A stretch of 64,000 nucleotides of DNA, taken from positions 52,625,523 through 52,689,522 of the forward strand of contig JANVCC010000020.1 in the NCBI GenBank assembly GCA_025345505.1, read 5' to 3'. Position 1 is the first letter of the stretch, and every line of letters starts with the position of its first letter. This stretch comes from Todiramphus chloris collaris. Taxonomy: Eukaryota; Chordata; Aves; Coraciiformes; Alcedinidae. Positions 1 through 12,100 of this stretch are shown here, in pieces. Below the pieces are notes generated by a model. The model ran no database searches. It was not told the DNA's origin and was given only the letters and a program-made list of their open reading frames with translations. The position numbers and the translations under genes were made by a program.

Positions 1-3000
1 GCTCTCTGCAGCTTCAATAACCACAGCCCTACCCCTCCTACCTGGATAATAAATCACTCAAACTAAGAAAGTCCTGTTCTCACTAATTTTTCAGAGTATC
101 GAGACAGTCTCATATACCAGCCTTGTCAGGTTCTTGCTGGAAATGTACTACAACAGCCTTCATAATGGTGCAGCAAAAATTATTAACATGCCTTTCCTAA
201 CAACACCCAGTGCTACTCACACAACATATAAAGCTGAAGTCTGGCATAAAATTAAGATGTTAAGAGGTAACTTCATCTGGACACATAAACCTGAGCACCT
301 GCTTATGGAAGCAGGTGCCAGAATCAATATGCTCAGGCAGCTTGGAAGCTTGTCCAAGACACTGATTCCACATGCTGTTGAGCAACCTTTTTGTGTCAGA
401 GCACACAGGGTGTCAGCTGTATCTCCTGGAAGCACTGGCATCCCAGAACTGGCAAATTCTTTTATCTGCACTGCACTAATGAACACTCCCAAGCTCAAAA
501 CTGGACAGGCAAAAAAACAGGACAAACTGACAAACTGTAGCTAATCGCTCGCAGTCTCATGCTAACCTTTCAGAGAGCTGTATTGCCCCTATCTTGTCCA
601 GCAGTCTTCCCCTATAGCTCAGCTACTAAAATGATGAGAATTAGAGGTAGTTGTAGATGGAAGTGTGCCATGGCTTGTTTTTTCAGTAGCAGTACATTAT
701 CTTATCTCCTGTTGAACTCAATGGAACAACAGTGATTTGAATAGTTTTAATCTTTGATCTCTAATCCATATTTTAAGAGAAATACAAGTTACCACAGAAG
801 CAACCCGTCTCAAGGCAACATTAAGAATGGTTAACATGAGGAAAATACCCTGTTGGTCAAGGATGGTGACACATGGCAGAGTCCCAGAAAGACCTCCTGA
901 CCTAAACAAGGAGGTATCATTACCTTGAAGGCTCCCCCAACTTGAACACGTTTTTGAAGAAAGGCTCATGTCAAATGTTAATTACATTGGAAAAGAATAT
1001 AGGAATAATCATTAAAAAGTACAATAAATGGCCCAAAAAACTGTAGCATGCAAGACCTTTAAAGGCTCAGGAGTTCAAAATATGTAAAGAGATCAAAAAC
1101 TCATGTTCCACTTTGCTAGATCAGAAGATGATGAGATAACTACCTCTTTTCAAATAACAAGAGGGTTTTCTTTTTCTTCACCTTTTCCCAGCATGTTTTT
1201 CTAAATTGTCTGTAAAACAAGAAAACAGAAGGGAAATAATTGAAAAGCTTACGAAGAACGAGAGCAAGCCATTCGGATAAAACTGTTACGAGAAAGTAGA
1301 AGCAGCTGTCAGAAGAAACTGAGAAGGACTTTGAAAAAAGGCTGTAGACTTTTCTCATAGACCTATTTCTTTTCCTAAGACCTGTTCCTTAAAAACAACA
1401 ACAAAAATGCTGCTGAAACTCTGTGTGAGCACACAAGCTGTGCTACGGGGAGCTGACACTTCAGCAATCAGCATGACATTGAAGAAAAATGTCAGTGTTT
1501 ATAAAGAAAACAAAGTTATAAAGAAGAAAACAGAAACAGGGCTTCCTATGCTGCCGCTAGCATTTTTTTGCTGAGACATGTGGCTAAAACCTCTACTCCA
1601 AAATCTTGCCTCCATTTTATCAAATATTAATGTGATCCCTTAGTAAGGCTTACACTTAACACACATACATGCACACACAGTTTCTTTTTAAAACTGTTTT
1701 AAAACAGCTCAAATCTCAAGAATATAAAAGAACAGTATCTTTGTGATCCAGTATTTTTGTCCAGGTGGATGAGTTCTTTTACTGATTTAACAGCAACAGA
1801 CAGGACAGCATAATGGACATTCACCTATTTCCCACAAAAAGCATTTTCAGGTCACAGCTCACAAACAAACCTGTTTGGTTTTGTTTGTTTTCTGATCAAT
1901 TTTGTTGTCAGTGTACTGAAAAAAAAACGTGTATCTACAACAGCATTCTGGTCTGCAGCCAATTATAACAAAACACTCTCTTAAAATAATGAAACAACAA
2001 TAAACAGAAATGTGTCAGAATCCAGCACGTCAAAAATTCACTTCATAGGTCTGTCAAGAAAATGTATCTGGACTTCAAGCCTTTATCTAGGCCTCAGGGT
2101 CTATGCAACTCCATAGATGTTAATTGTGCATGAAGACTTTCCTGAAGAGGAACATCTTTATTTCCCATTATGAGGTTGGAAGCCAACACATTTTTGCTCT
2201 TCACCTTCTCAAACTTCCACCACCCCCCCCCCCCCCCAAAAATTGTTTTGTTTTTTTTTTTTTCCTCCAGAATCTTATAAAACACAGAAAAAAACCCAAA
2301 CTGAAACAGAGATGGACATAAAAATCTTGCCAAATTAAAAACAATTTCTTCCAACTTTGGATCTTCAGTGAGCTGGCAGCATAAAGAATTTCAAGCTTTA
2401 TCGCTGTTTAGTGCAAATGTATTTCTTATTCTCATAGACGAGGTAAGTTTCATGGACAGTAAATAGGAAATTCTGCAATAGTTTTTAAGGCCCACTGATT
2501 AAACTGGAAAAATTTGGTCTGATTGTCTGAAGCAACACATTTAGGGTACCAAACTTTAATTTATTTTTTTATTTTCTGCATTTCAGTGCCTCTTCTTTTG
2601 TGCACCCCTATTGATGAAAAATTGCTGTAGGGTCAGGAAGGGCATGAGCCAAGTGGTTTGGTGACTTAAAAGATATACAACTTCAGTTGCATAGGTAAGA
2701 ACAATAGCTCCAGCAGAGCAAAGCACTTAAATATACACTTTGCTTGAAATATAAATAGTTCTGATACAGAAGTTACAGTTTTATGTAAGGATTTTACTGA
2801 TACTAAGCCCACAGGTCAAATTACAAAGGCACTTTGAATTAAAAAAAACAACAAAAAACCAAAACTAACCTATAAAACCCTGGAGAGAGCTTTCACAATG
2901 TTCTCAGAAGTGACATCATTAAAAAAAAAAAAAATCACAGAGAATTTTAGAGCCTGAGGATCTTTACAGATATGCACTTGGACCATCTTGAAAATGGCTA

Positions 3001-3850
3001 ATAATTTTGACATGCACCTTGGCTTCTATTGAAAACTTCTCATGAAGTGTGGGTTCACAGACTGTAGGTTATAAAGAGGCATCATATTTTTTACTGATGA
3101 AATTATTAAAAGATGCCTTTTAGTCTAGCCTGAGCTTGCAGTGATTGATTAAACTCTGGATACCATTGAAGAATAGATAAGAAAGTGGGAAAAGTTGGTA
3201 GCCTGGGGTTGTGGCCCTAATTGCATGCTTACACTTGCATTTCTGGAGCTTTTAACTTGATGACATTTTAAATGGAGTGATTAATCGGCCTTTACTTTGT
3301 TATTTGCAATGTACACATTTAATGCTGCAGGCCAGATAAACTAGCCAACATAAATTAACCACCTTATTGGCAGGTTTATACAAGGAGAGCATCTGGTCCT
3401 CCCTCAATTAATTTGTTCTATAGACAGGAACCATGTACAATTCTTCTTTTAAATTCACATGAAAAATAAGAATATGAATACTTTACACTCAACTCTCTGT
3501 CTAGTTGTATTGTGTTGTTTTGGTGTTTTTTATTTCAAATCCAAAGTGACACAAAGCATGGGACTTACCTCTAGGAGTCGTGTGCACTCAACCCTTCTCA
3601 CAGACCAGCATTTGCCATGAGGCACGACAGAGTTTTGCTTGTTAGGCTCTGCACTGCTTGCCACAGAAAAGCACTTGGCACCACTGGTGGTTTTCAGGTA
3701 GGACATCTGCAGAAACTGGGTCTGTGCAGCAGCAGCTAGAGCAGCTTGCCATTTCTTGCCCTGCCAGGTCCTTTCACAGACGTGGCACACGGGAAATAAT
3801 GCTCTACAACTATGTAAAACTCATTTTTTTTAAACTCTAAAGCATTCATT
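1..3850. other. Gene-free DNA downstream of KIF16B
   Basis: AT-rich sequence with no exon, RNA gene or CR1 copy that I can recognise. The longest ORF (134-544, plus) has no family features. The stretch holds a C15 plus T13 tract (2223-2263) and, at about 3120-3420, a less AT-skewed segment with many homeodomain-like TAAT/ATTA sites that may be a conserved element. Confidence 0.6.
2223..2263. repeat. Homopolymer pair C15 and T13
   Basis: Fifteen C (2223-2237), a short spacer, then thirteen T (2251-2263). Simple low-complexity sequence; the exact length is likely to vary or be misassembled. Confidence 0.9.
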
Positions 3851-3851
3851 C

Positions 3852-3857
3852 TTTATT
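3852..3857 (-). promoter_or_regulatory. Candidate polyadenylation signal AATAAA (PX isoform, distal)
   Basis: A second AATAAA on the minus strand, about 2.1 kb after the stop, followed by a modest U/G-rich run (gagttttacatagttgtag). It could mark the true end or a longer form. Confidence 0.25.
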
Positions 3858-4549
3858 GTACTGTAGAGCAATGAGGTAGGAGGGGAAACAGGCGAAGGGA
3901 GAAGGAGAAACAGAAGACTTATCTGGTTTTGAAGTGAGATTTAGGGTCAAATATGAAAACCAGCAATCCCATGCCCAACTTCTGAAGCATTCATATGTGC
4001 ATCAGGGTAATACAGCCAACTGAAGTTACCCACCTTCCATTAACATGCACAGCAACATCAAACTCCCGTTACTCTGCCCATTGTAGGAACCCAGTAAGCA
4101 CCCAACCTCCACTTGCACAAGCAAAGAGAAATGGCAGGGTGAAGGAGGAAAGGAGGACACGGCCTTTTGGTCAGGGGGACGATACGTGCAAAAGTAAGCC
4201 CTGGGAAAGATCAGTGAGGTGCAATACAGGCACAGGGCACAGTACCAATCATGAGGGTGGTGATGAAGCAGAGGTGAAGTCAGTGCTTCAGTGCAGAAGT
4301 GCACAAGGAAGACTGGGAAGGTGCAAAACCAGTCTGGGAATCAACAGGTTTGACTGGAATGTTTAGCTTAAAAAGCAGGCTCTCAGTTGAAGGTATTAAG
4401 ATGCCCAAGTCAGAGTCAGATACAGTCAGACATATCCAAAGAGATTAAAGTCTACCCTGCTGATAAGATGGCCCCAGTGGTTTAGAAATTTTATCTTCAC
4501 AGTTGTTTTCACTGAAATGAATAAAAGTACTCTCAAAATTTAAATAATC

Positions 4550-5959
4550 CATTCTAATAATTATTTTTATTTTAAATTAGAAATGCTTATTATAGCAGTC
4601 TAGGCTTAGTAATGGAATCCAATTATCTTTATGTATCATATTAAATGTAAAACATTACTGTTCCTTACAACTTAGGTCATGAAATAAAACTGTAACCAGT
4701 GTTGTTACTTCAGTTTTAATAATTATTCTATACAACATGAAACAGTTTGATTACCAAGACCTACCAGTGGTCAGCAATGGCAACTCATAAATGAACCTTC
4801 TCACTCTTAACAAATGGCACACAAAATTTACATTTCATTATGCATTTTAATAACTGGAAGTTGATTGATTCTGATTTTTATACAACCAAGTATATATTAA
4901 CATGTACACATACTCAATTCCAGTCACAGTGTATATATATTTTTGGATCTGCAACAATATAAAATGAGTTCTACCTGTATATACATGTGCAAGTCTGAAT
5001 GAGTCCTGAGTAATTTCAAAGTTCTATTAGTCAAATCCTGTAAAGTTTAACCAATGCAAATAAAACTCAGATTTTACAATGTTATGCTATAGTGAAGAAG
5101 CTATTTTAAAAAAAAAAAATATATAGCACTTTACATTAACTTTATGCATAGCTACAAGCTCTTTACAGTGCATAGTATCCTCTTACAATCTGGCTAATTA
5201 GAAAACCTGAAAAGCTGCTGACCGCACTCTCCGGTAACTATTGCTTTCTCTGCTTCTTAATTAATGGCGAGTGATTTGTTCTGCTTCAAAACAACCAAAT
5301 GTGGAAGACTTTTGCAAGGTTTAAATTATATTCTTTCTGATGCACATATTTTTGTAAACATTCAAGTTACCTAGGCCCTTTAATTCTTCTGAGAAGAACT
5401 GTACAACTATATAATCAGAGTGTTAAAATGTGTGTCTGGGAGGGGAAAAAAGAAATGGCAGTGGAATATGAGCATTACCTTAAACGCAACAGTATGCTAT
5501 AAGGAAACAAAAGAGGAAGTGTTCTTTAAAGAACAGCTTGGAGAGAAAACAAAAGGCTGCTCAGAAACCCTCTGTCAGCATGACACACTGCGACGGTAAG
5601 TACGAGATGCTCTCACACCACCAGAACAAATTGTCTGAGCAAATGGGAAGGAAACACTCCTGCTAAGGAGCGGATCCAAACTCAGCATGAGAGGCAGAAT
5701 CTTTGTACAGTATTAACAGAGCAACTTACACAAAAACGTTTATATACCCCATGCCAGGAAAATGCAGGCACTGATATGAGAGCTGGTAAAGGACACAGGC
5801 TAGCATCAAGTTGTAGCTGTCTTTAATGGAGTTGTTTAGAAGCAACTTCCCAGCCATGAAGGAAGATAACTTATTTCTTTCCCCCATTTCTCTCACATGG
5901 CAAAAGTGAAGGCACCACTTCGACTGTGTCCCTCCACCAGAAGGGTCCTGGCCCAAAAG
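4550..5959 (-). other. KIF16B: Probable KIF16B 3' UTR (PX isoform)
   Basis: Non-coding sequence directly after the stop codon on the minus strand. It has no repeat and no credible ORF. The 3' end is not certain: the first AATAAA on the minus strand is at 4571-4566, giving a UTR of about 1.4 kb, and a second at 3857-3852 would give about 2.1 kb. The choice of 4550 as the end is an estimate. Confidence 0.5.
4566..4571 (-). promoter_or_regulatory. Candidate polyadenylation signal AATAAA (PX isoform, proximal)
   Basis: The first AATAAA on the minus strand after the KIF16B stop. The sequence following it is AT-rich with only a weak GU/U-rich element, so support is positional. Confidence 0.25.
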
Positions 5960-6118
5960 TTAGCTGGTCCCATGGCTGCTGTAGTCAAAAACGCCTTTCC
6001 TGAAGAAGGGTGAGAATTCACAGATGGTGTGTTTTGACAGAGTTAGACCCACTTTATCAATATGCAGTGGAGACGATGGAGACTTCAGCATTGCAGAGAA
6101 GAAGCTCCTAAGGTATTT
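5960..6118 (-). CDS. KIF16B: KIF16B terminal PX exon with stop
   Basis: The coding part is 52 codons plus TAA (5962-5960), after acceptor tccacag. It starts [20 protein letters not shown] and continues with [19 protein letters not shown], then [13 protein letters not shown]. This covers the last PX helices and the C-terminus of KIF16B. The mammalian tail as I remember it ends SSHGTG; here the last residue is Ser. The exon continues into the 3' UTR below 5960. Confidence 0.96.
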   Translation of the reverse strand, partial: KYLRSFFSAMLKSPSSPLHIDKVGLTLSKHTICEFSPFFRKGVFDYSSHGTS

Positions 6119-9100
6119 CTGTGGAAGGAAATACAAAATGTCAAAAGGTTTACTTGATCCAACTAATTATGACTACTTTGAAGAATTAAATGAACAGCAG
6201 TATTAAAAAAACCAAAAAGAAACAAGATGTCCATGGACTGTGAAAAGTCCTTTACATACCATCAGCATTTAAAATCATCCATAAAACAGGTTTACAGGAA
6301 TGTCTGTATTAAGCTCAGGAAAAGCAGAAAAGTATTTTTCACTTTCTTCTTCTTCCAAGCTTAATAACTGTTCTATTCTGTGCTTGTGTGACGCTTCCTG
6401 CTTGTCATGACCTGCTAATACTGCCATCTAGCATTACCAAACACTATAGGAGGTGCAAACCCCCAATCTATTCCTCAGGAATTTCACTACATATGGACAC
6501 AAAGGGACTTCAGAAACCTTTCCCTCCTCAAACCTCCACAATCCTTGCATCCATCTGTACAAAGATTGTTCAACTTCCGTATTATCTCAGAACATACTAA
6601 GATCTTTTCACTGAGCTGACCTTTAAACTTCCTTTTTCTTTGTTGTTTTAAAGTCATACATGAGAAGCATTCCTCTTCCCAAAAGTTAATATTCAACAAC
6701 TGCTGTAAGAGTTTAATCCATTTGTATCTAGAGAAATTGTGACAGATGTACATTAACACAAAGTTAGTTTTTCACAAGCCTCATGGGGTTTCCTTCACAT
6801 GCGAGCTGAATTATTACAAACACTTAGCATGATTTAATAGTTCATATTTATAACTTCTGAATGAAACACAGTAGGCAATATATTGATCAGACCAGTGCTA
6901 AATAAGTGCTCATTGTCACCCAAATAGCAGCAAGTGAAATGTCATCTGGAGCACAGGGATAAATTCCTTTACTCTTCTACAGACTGACCACAGAAGAAGA
7001 TAAATTATTCACAAATCTTGGATGCAGTGGGAAATAACTCCAAAACACCACAACACAATCTCCTCTGAAGACTACAATGTTACTCGAATGCAGCAGCTTC
7101 TGGGTCATGGAAGTTGTTCCATGTTTGGGAGCAGTCCTAATTCACTCTCTTCTCAAAAAGAATTCCTCCATAGTATAACAACATGTTCTCCATTTAAGTG
7201 CCTTGGAAATCAGCTGTATTAATAACACAGAAAGCAGGATAACAAAAAGCAAAAACAACAAGAAAGCATCTGACACATAAGCTATTCTCTTGGCGGGATG
7301 GGTGAATTTTCTTTTTTATTCATATCTCCCCCACAGGTTGCATTAATGTTCATAAAAAAAAAAACCAAAAAAAACACCCAAAATGTTTTCAATATGAGTT
7401 CCAATAGACTAAGTAGTAATTTAAAGTAAGCAATAGATGTCACATCAACATTTGCTGTCATTAGTTCACAAACTAGGACCCTTTAAAAAAAGTCCCAGTG
7501 CAGTAATGCCTAAAGGATGAATATAGTAGAAAATCAAATAGAAAACATGGCATCTTGTTACGGGTTTTAGCAGTGTCTTGTAAAGTTCCTGCAGTAATTC
7601 CAGTTTATGGCTACTGAAGACTCAAAGGTACCACAGAGACGTTACATGATCTATTGTGTTCACCTTTATATGTACAGTTAGATAATTGACAATCATGCCT
7701 TTCCTGTAGAGACATTATTCATTGTTTTGGCCTAATAACTCTAATGTCAGAGTAAAAAAAAAATCCTTCTGCTGTAAGCATACACTTATCTGACAGGAAA
7801 ACACTAAGAACAGCAGGTATACTTATTTTCACAGATCTGTGCTGTACAGGAGTTGCTTGGTGAATATCACATGTTCTTTAAGCATGAAAAAGATCCTTGG
7901 GAAAAATGGCAACAAGCAGACCCTACCAGCATATGATGGAATTCATTTTGTATGAAGATTTCCAGCAATATGGCTTGGTATTATGTCCTCTTCAACAACC
8001 AACTCTGAGCAAATTAGCCCTCTTTTAAATCCCCTATCTGCATTTGCCCTTGTTTGCAATGCTGATGTATTAGCACAGCACAGAGCTGATGGGCCTTTGA
8101 CACAAAGAAGCTGTTGCTTCAGTGAAATAAAGGCTGCTCTGCCCAGATATGCTGGCTAGGAGTTAAGTCCTGTAGCAGGAACAGTGATTGATGGAATAAG
8201 TGTCTGTTCACACCACAAGCATATGCCTCAATTAAAGAGCCATAGTTGGGCAGGAAGGGGGAAGGTTGCTCTGTTCTCTTGGCTGCAATGTGGAAGAAAG
8301 CAGCAGAAGGAAAGGAAGCTTGCTCCTTACTGGTATATGGAAAGATGCTTCCCAAATTCAGATGAGATAAGGAGAGATGAGGGCCACAGCAAACTGGGAG
8401 AGGGGTAGGAGCACATGAACACCAAGTGCCAGAGATAACAGAAAGAAAACTTTCTTAGAGATCCAGAAGAGACTTGACATGGACTTTGTTACAAGCTGGA
8501 GGCTACTACAAGCTGCTGGAGTGGGAGCAAGATTAGATGAAGGATCTTCCTCTGTCAGGACTTGGTGGGCAGGGGGAGAGTTGTTTTCAAAGCTTTTGTA
8601 TTAAATCCATTTCCGGCAGCAGATACAACTTGTCTCTGTTTACAGAATACCATTACTTGTGCTGAGTTAAAATTAGGTGGGAAGCACTCTGGTATCTTTT
8701 GATGTGTTCCTTCAAAAAAAAAATTTCTCAGCAGAGAGCAGCAAGCTGACTGTGACTTCATAGAAATATGTCCAAATTTTACACAAATTAGTGCTGTGAC
8801 TTAGTATGAAAAGCACTATGTTACAGCAATCTTACTTTTGATAGGTTTGCATGATTACCTTGGAAAGAAGAAAATAACTAGATAACTGCTACAAATATTG
8901 CAAAAGGCTTGGATTTATTCTTCATTTTCATTTGTTAGCTTTTCAAAACTCTAGCCATTTGTTCTGGATTATTTAGTCTGTGTCTAATCAGTGTTGTTCC
9001 AAATGCACTTGGGAGTTCCATTTCCCTGAGAGTGTTTGACCTGATACATTGGTGGTTTGCTGGAAAATACCCTCATTATAAATTTGTAAAAGTCACAATA

Positions 9101-12100
9101 TGAGGACATAGTACCCTAGCACTATAACAGGAATGTAAAATGGGAAACTTACACATCGATTGTGCTGGTTGCTCAATCTAAACACACATTCAGGAACACC
9201 AGTTTAGAGAACTCTTTGTGTGTACAAAACACTTAAAGATATAAATCTGGGTTAAAAAAAAAAAAAAAAAAAATCCCAAATAGGAAAAGTGGTGGTTTTG
9301 CCCTCTTGGTACATTATCAACCTTCATGGCCTTTAACTTAACAATTATGACAGCCATACCTGCAAGTTTTAAACTTTGCAGTCCAAGTACTTGCAAATGA
9401 TGCAAGACAGGAGAAAGTGGTGTGAGGCCCAATGTTTTTTCTTTACTTCATAGGTTGAGTAGCTCTCCCTCCCTTTTAATTACGTGAACCGCTAAATGGC
9501 AACCACTTTAAAAGCTTATTAAGAATAATTTTAATAGGGTTCACCTTTTTAGCAGGAGGCCAGTGTTCATCTTGTGCTCAATCCATCAGCACAGCAAAGT
9601 CATTCTAATGATTTTTGCACTACTTTGTGATGTGGGGACCTCATAATTTTATACATTTTAATATAAATCCATAACTTAATTTAAAGTTATTAAAGTTATT
9701 ACAATCAAAAAGCTTTCTGGAATGTGAAAGTTGTCTTATCATCCTTTCAATTGTGGCATATTAAAGAGGAATTCAGTTCAATGACATTGTTCTCATAATC
9801 CATTACAAACAGCGGCAGCCTCAGAGACCAATAGCAGAGCTTAGCAAGAATTGGATTTTTTTCATTAAACTTTGGTGTGTTTAAAAACTCATCAACTCTG
9901 GTACTTTCCAAAAGTGAAGAAACTTTGACCTTTTTCCCTCCTACTCCTGTTTCTAGCAATTTCTTCAGAAAAGTCAGGATTTTATATTTTTAAAGTATAA
10001 CCCTTTACTATTAGCATTATAAATATCACCTACTACTAACTGACAAGAGTTGAAGGCTCCAAAAACTTGAGTAAGATAAACCTTACAAGGCTTTGGACAT
10101 TTTTGTAAACAATAGCTTCTTTTATTTGAAACAATACCAGCCTTTCAACACTTGCACATCAATGTGACAGTCAAAAGCTTTACCACAAGGTCACAGAAAG
10201 TCATCGGCTGCAGAGGCAGGACTAATTAACTTGCTCATCTAACTTCTAGCATCTAACGTGGCTCCTCTCTCCCTTTAATAGAGCCGCTACTTTCTCTCGG
10301 CACCAATCACATAATTATTCTGTTGACTAGTGTTAAGTGCTGCAAGCTTTAAATGAAATCTTGATTTGAATTATTCATAGAGCAAAGCACATGCAGGTAT
10401 CAACAGCTGCTTTCTATAGGATAGGAATCAGATTACACAAAAAAAAAAAAGAGATTGAAGAATATTCTACGACTCTGAAAAAACACATTATATTGCACTT
10501 AGGTATCTGCAAAGTAAGATCTTCCCAAGGAAGACTCTAGCCCAAACCAAGCAGATAGGAACATGTTTTGCTTCCAATCTATGATTGCAAAAGTAATGTG
10601 TTGCTTAGATGACAACGCATGAAAAGGGAGACTGCTGGAATGCAGAAATGGGAGTGCATCTCCCGCCTTTGCCCCCAAGAAAGAAACTATTAGGCACACA
10701 CAAAGAGAAATGAACATTTGGGGATCCTTCCCCAAATTAATCAGCTTTCTCTATTTTGGACCTTTCCATTGGTGTCTTGAAGAGAAATAAAAGTGACTTC
10801 CAGGGTGAATTTACAAATAGGAAACACTACAGAAATGCCAGCTATCATCATGAAATAGTCTCTACTGAAAAAAAAACCCCAAAAGCTCAGCTTAAATGGC
10901 ACTGACAGGCGACGGTATCCCACAGAGTCTTTAGGCTGGCGAAGGGCCTTTCTGGAGTAATGCTATATACAGAATCTGAGGAGAAGTGATCACACATCTT
11001 CCCAAGAAAAACAGGATTCAAGCTTCTCATTGGATCTCCTTCTTCCTTTTGTTTTTTTTTCTCATTAGTAAAAATCAGAGGGAATTAACATGCTGTATAG
11101 AGAAGTAAGCTACGGTTGGAGTGAAGAAGACAGAAACACTTCAGGAAAGGGCTGCAAGCTAAGCCAGCTCATCTAGGACACACTGCATCTCAAACATCAT
11201 GCAGGACTGGATTATCTGGATCAGGTGGGAGGATAAGAAAAGCCATTACCCACAATATAGGAAATTTCTTTAGGAACTGAGGTCCAAGGAAACAGGTTCT
11301 TTTATGCCAAATCTCCCAATATTACATAGCAAAGGCTATTCAAGATGATCAAACCAAGGTGTTTTGTCCAGGCAGTGGTCCCATCAGTCTCCTCTTACAA
11401 TCTGCAAGGATAGCTCAGCCTTGTGTGTCACGGTTGATTCACCAGAGTTAAGATTCTGTCCTGTGCCTGCCACTAACACCATATCCCTTTCCCTTGGACA
11501 CCACCTAAGGCTGAACTGACAAAAAATTAGCATAACAGTCTGATAGCTCTCTAAAAGCAGTTTCAGATCCATTTCTAGATTTATTAAATTTGAGCAAGCA
11601 ATGAAAGACTTGGCAGTTAGCAAGAATACAAAATACGAGGTGGCATTACTTTGGACTACAGGAGCTCAGAAGGATGAGGGACTGTACACAGCACATGACT
11701 AACATCACTTACAGCCATTCAAGATTAGGATCAACTCTCTGCTCAGCAGATATAACTGTCTCAGAAACATTTTGGTCTTCTGTGGAGTTGTTTGTTTTTT
11801 TTTTTTTTTAATCAAGGAAACATGAGGCTTCAAGTCTTTTCCTCAATACATTGCAAGTTATCATAAAGCAGTTCTGAGTAAAATATGTGAGTGGGACAGC
11901 ACATGATGTTCAATACTTCAAGTGGTATTTCAAGCCCCTCAAGAAGTACCTAATGTCATCCCTGGATCCATACATATATACCTCTTGCACCTACCCTTAG
12001 GTCATCATGTGCAGCTGTGATTTCACAGCAATGAAAAAGTGACTTACTGCCTGTGAGACTCCCTGGTGCCTGAAGGATTTTATTTCTGTGAAAAATTTGG

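Noticed and set aside
134-544. 136-codon plus-strand ORF at the window edge
   Set aside because: No family features, no splice context, and composition like the surrounding intergenic DNA.
6024-6206. 60-codon plus-strand ORF over the terminal PX exon
   Set aside because: It is the antisense shadow of the KIF16B terminal exon.
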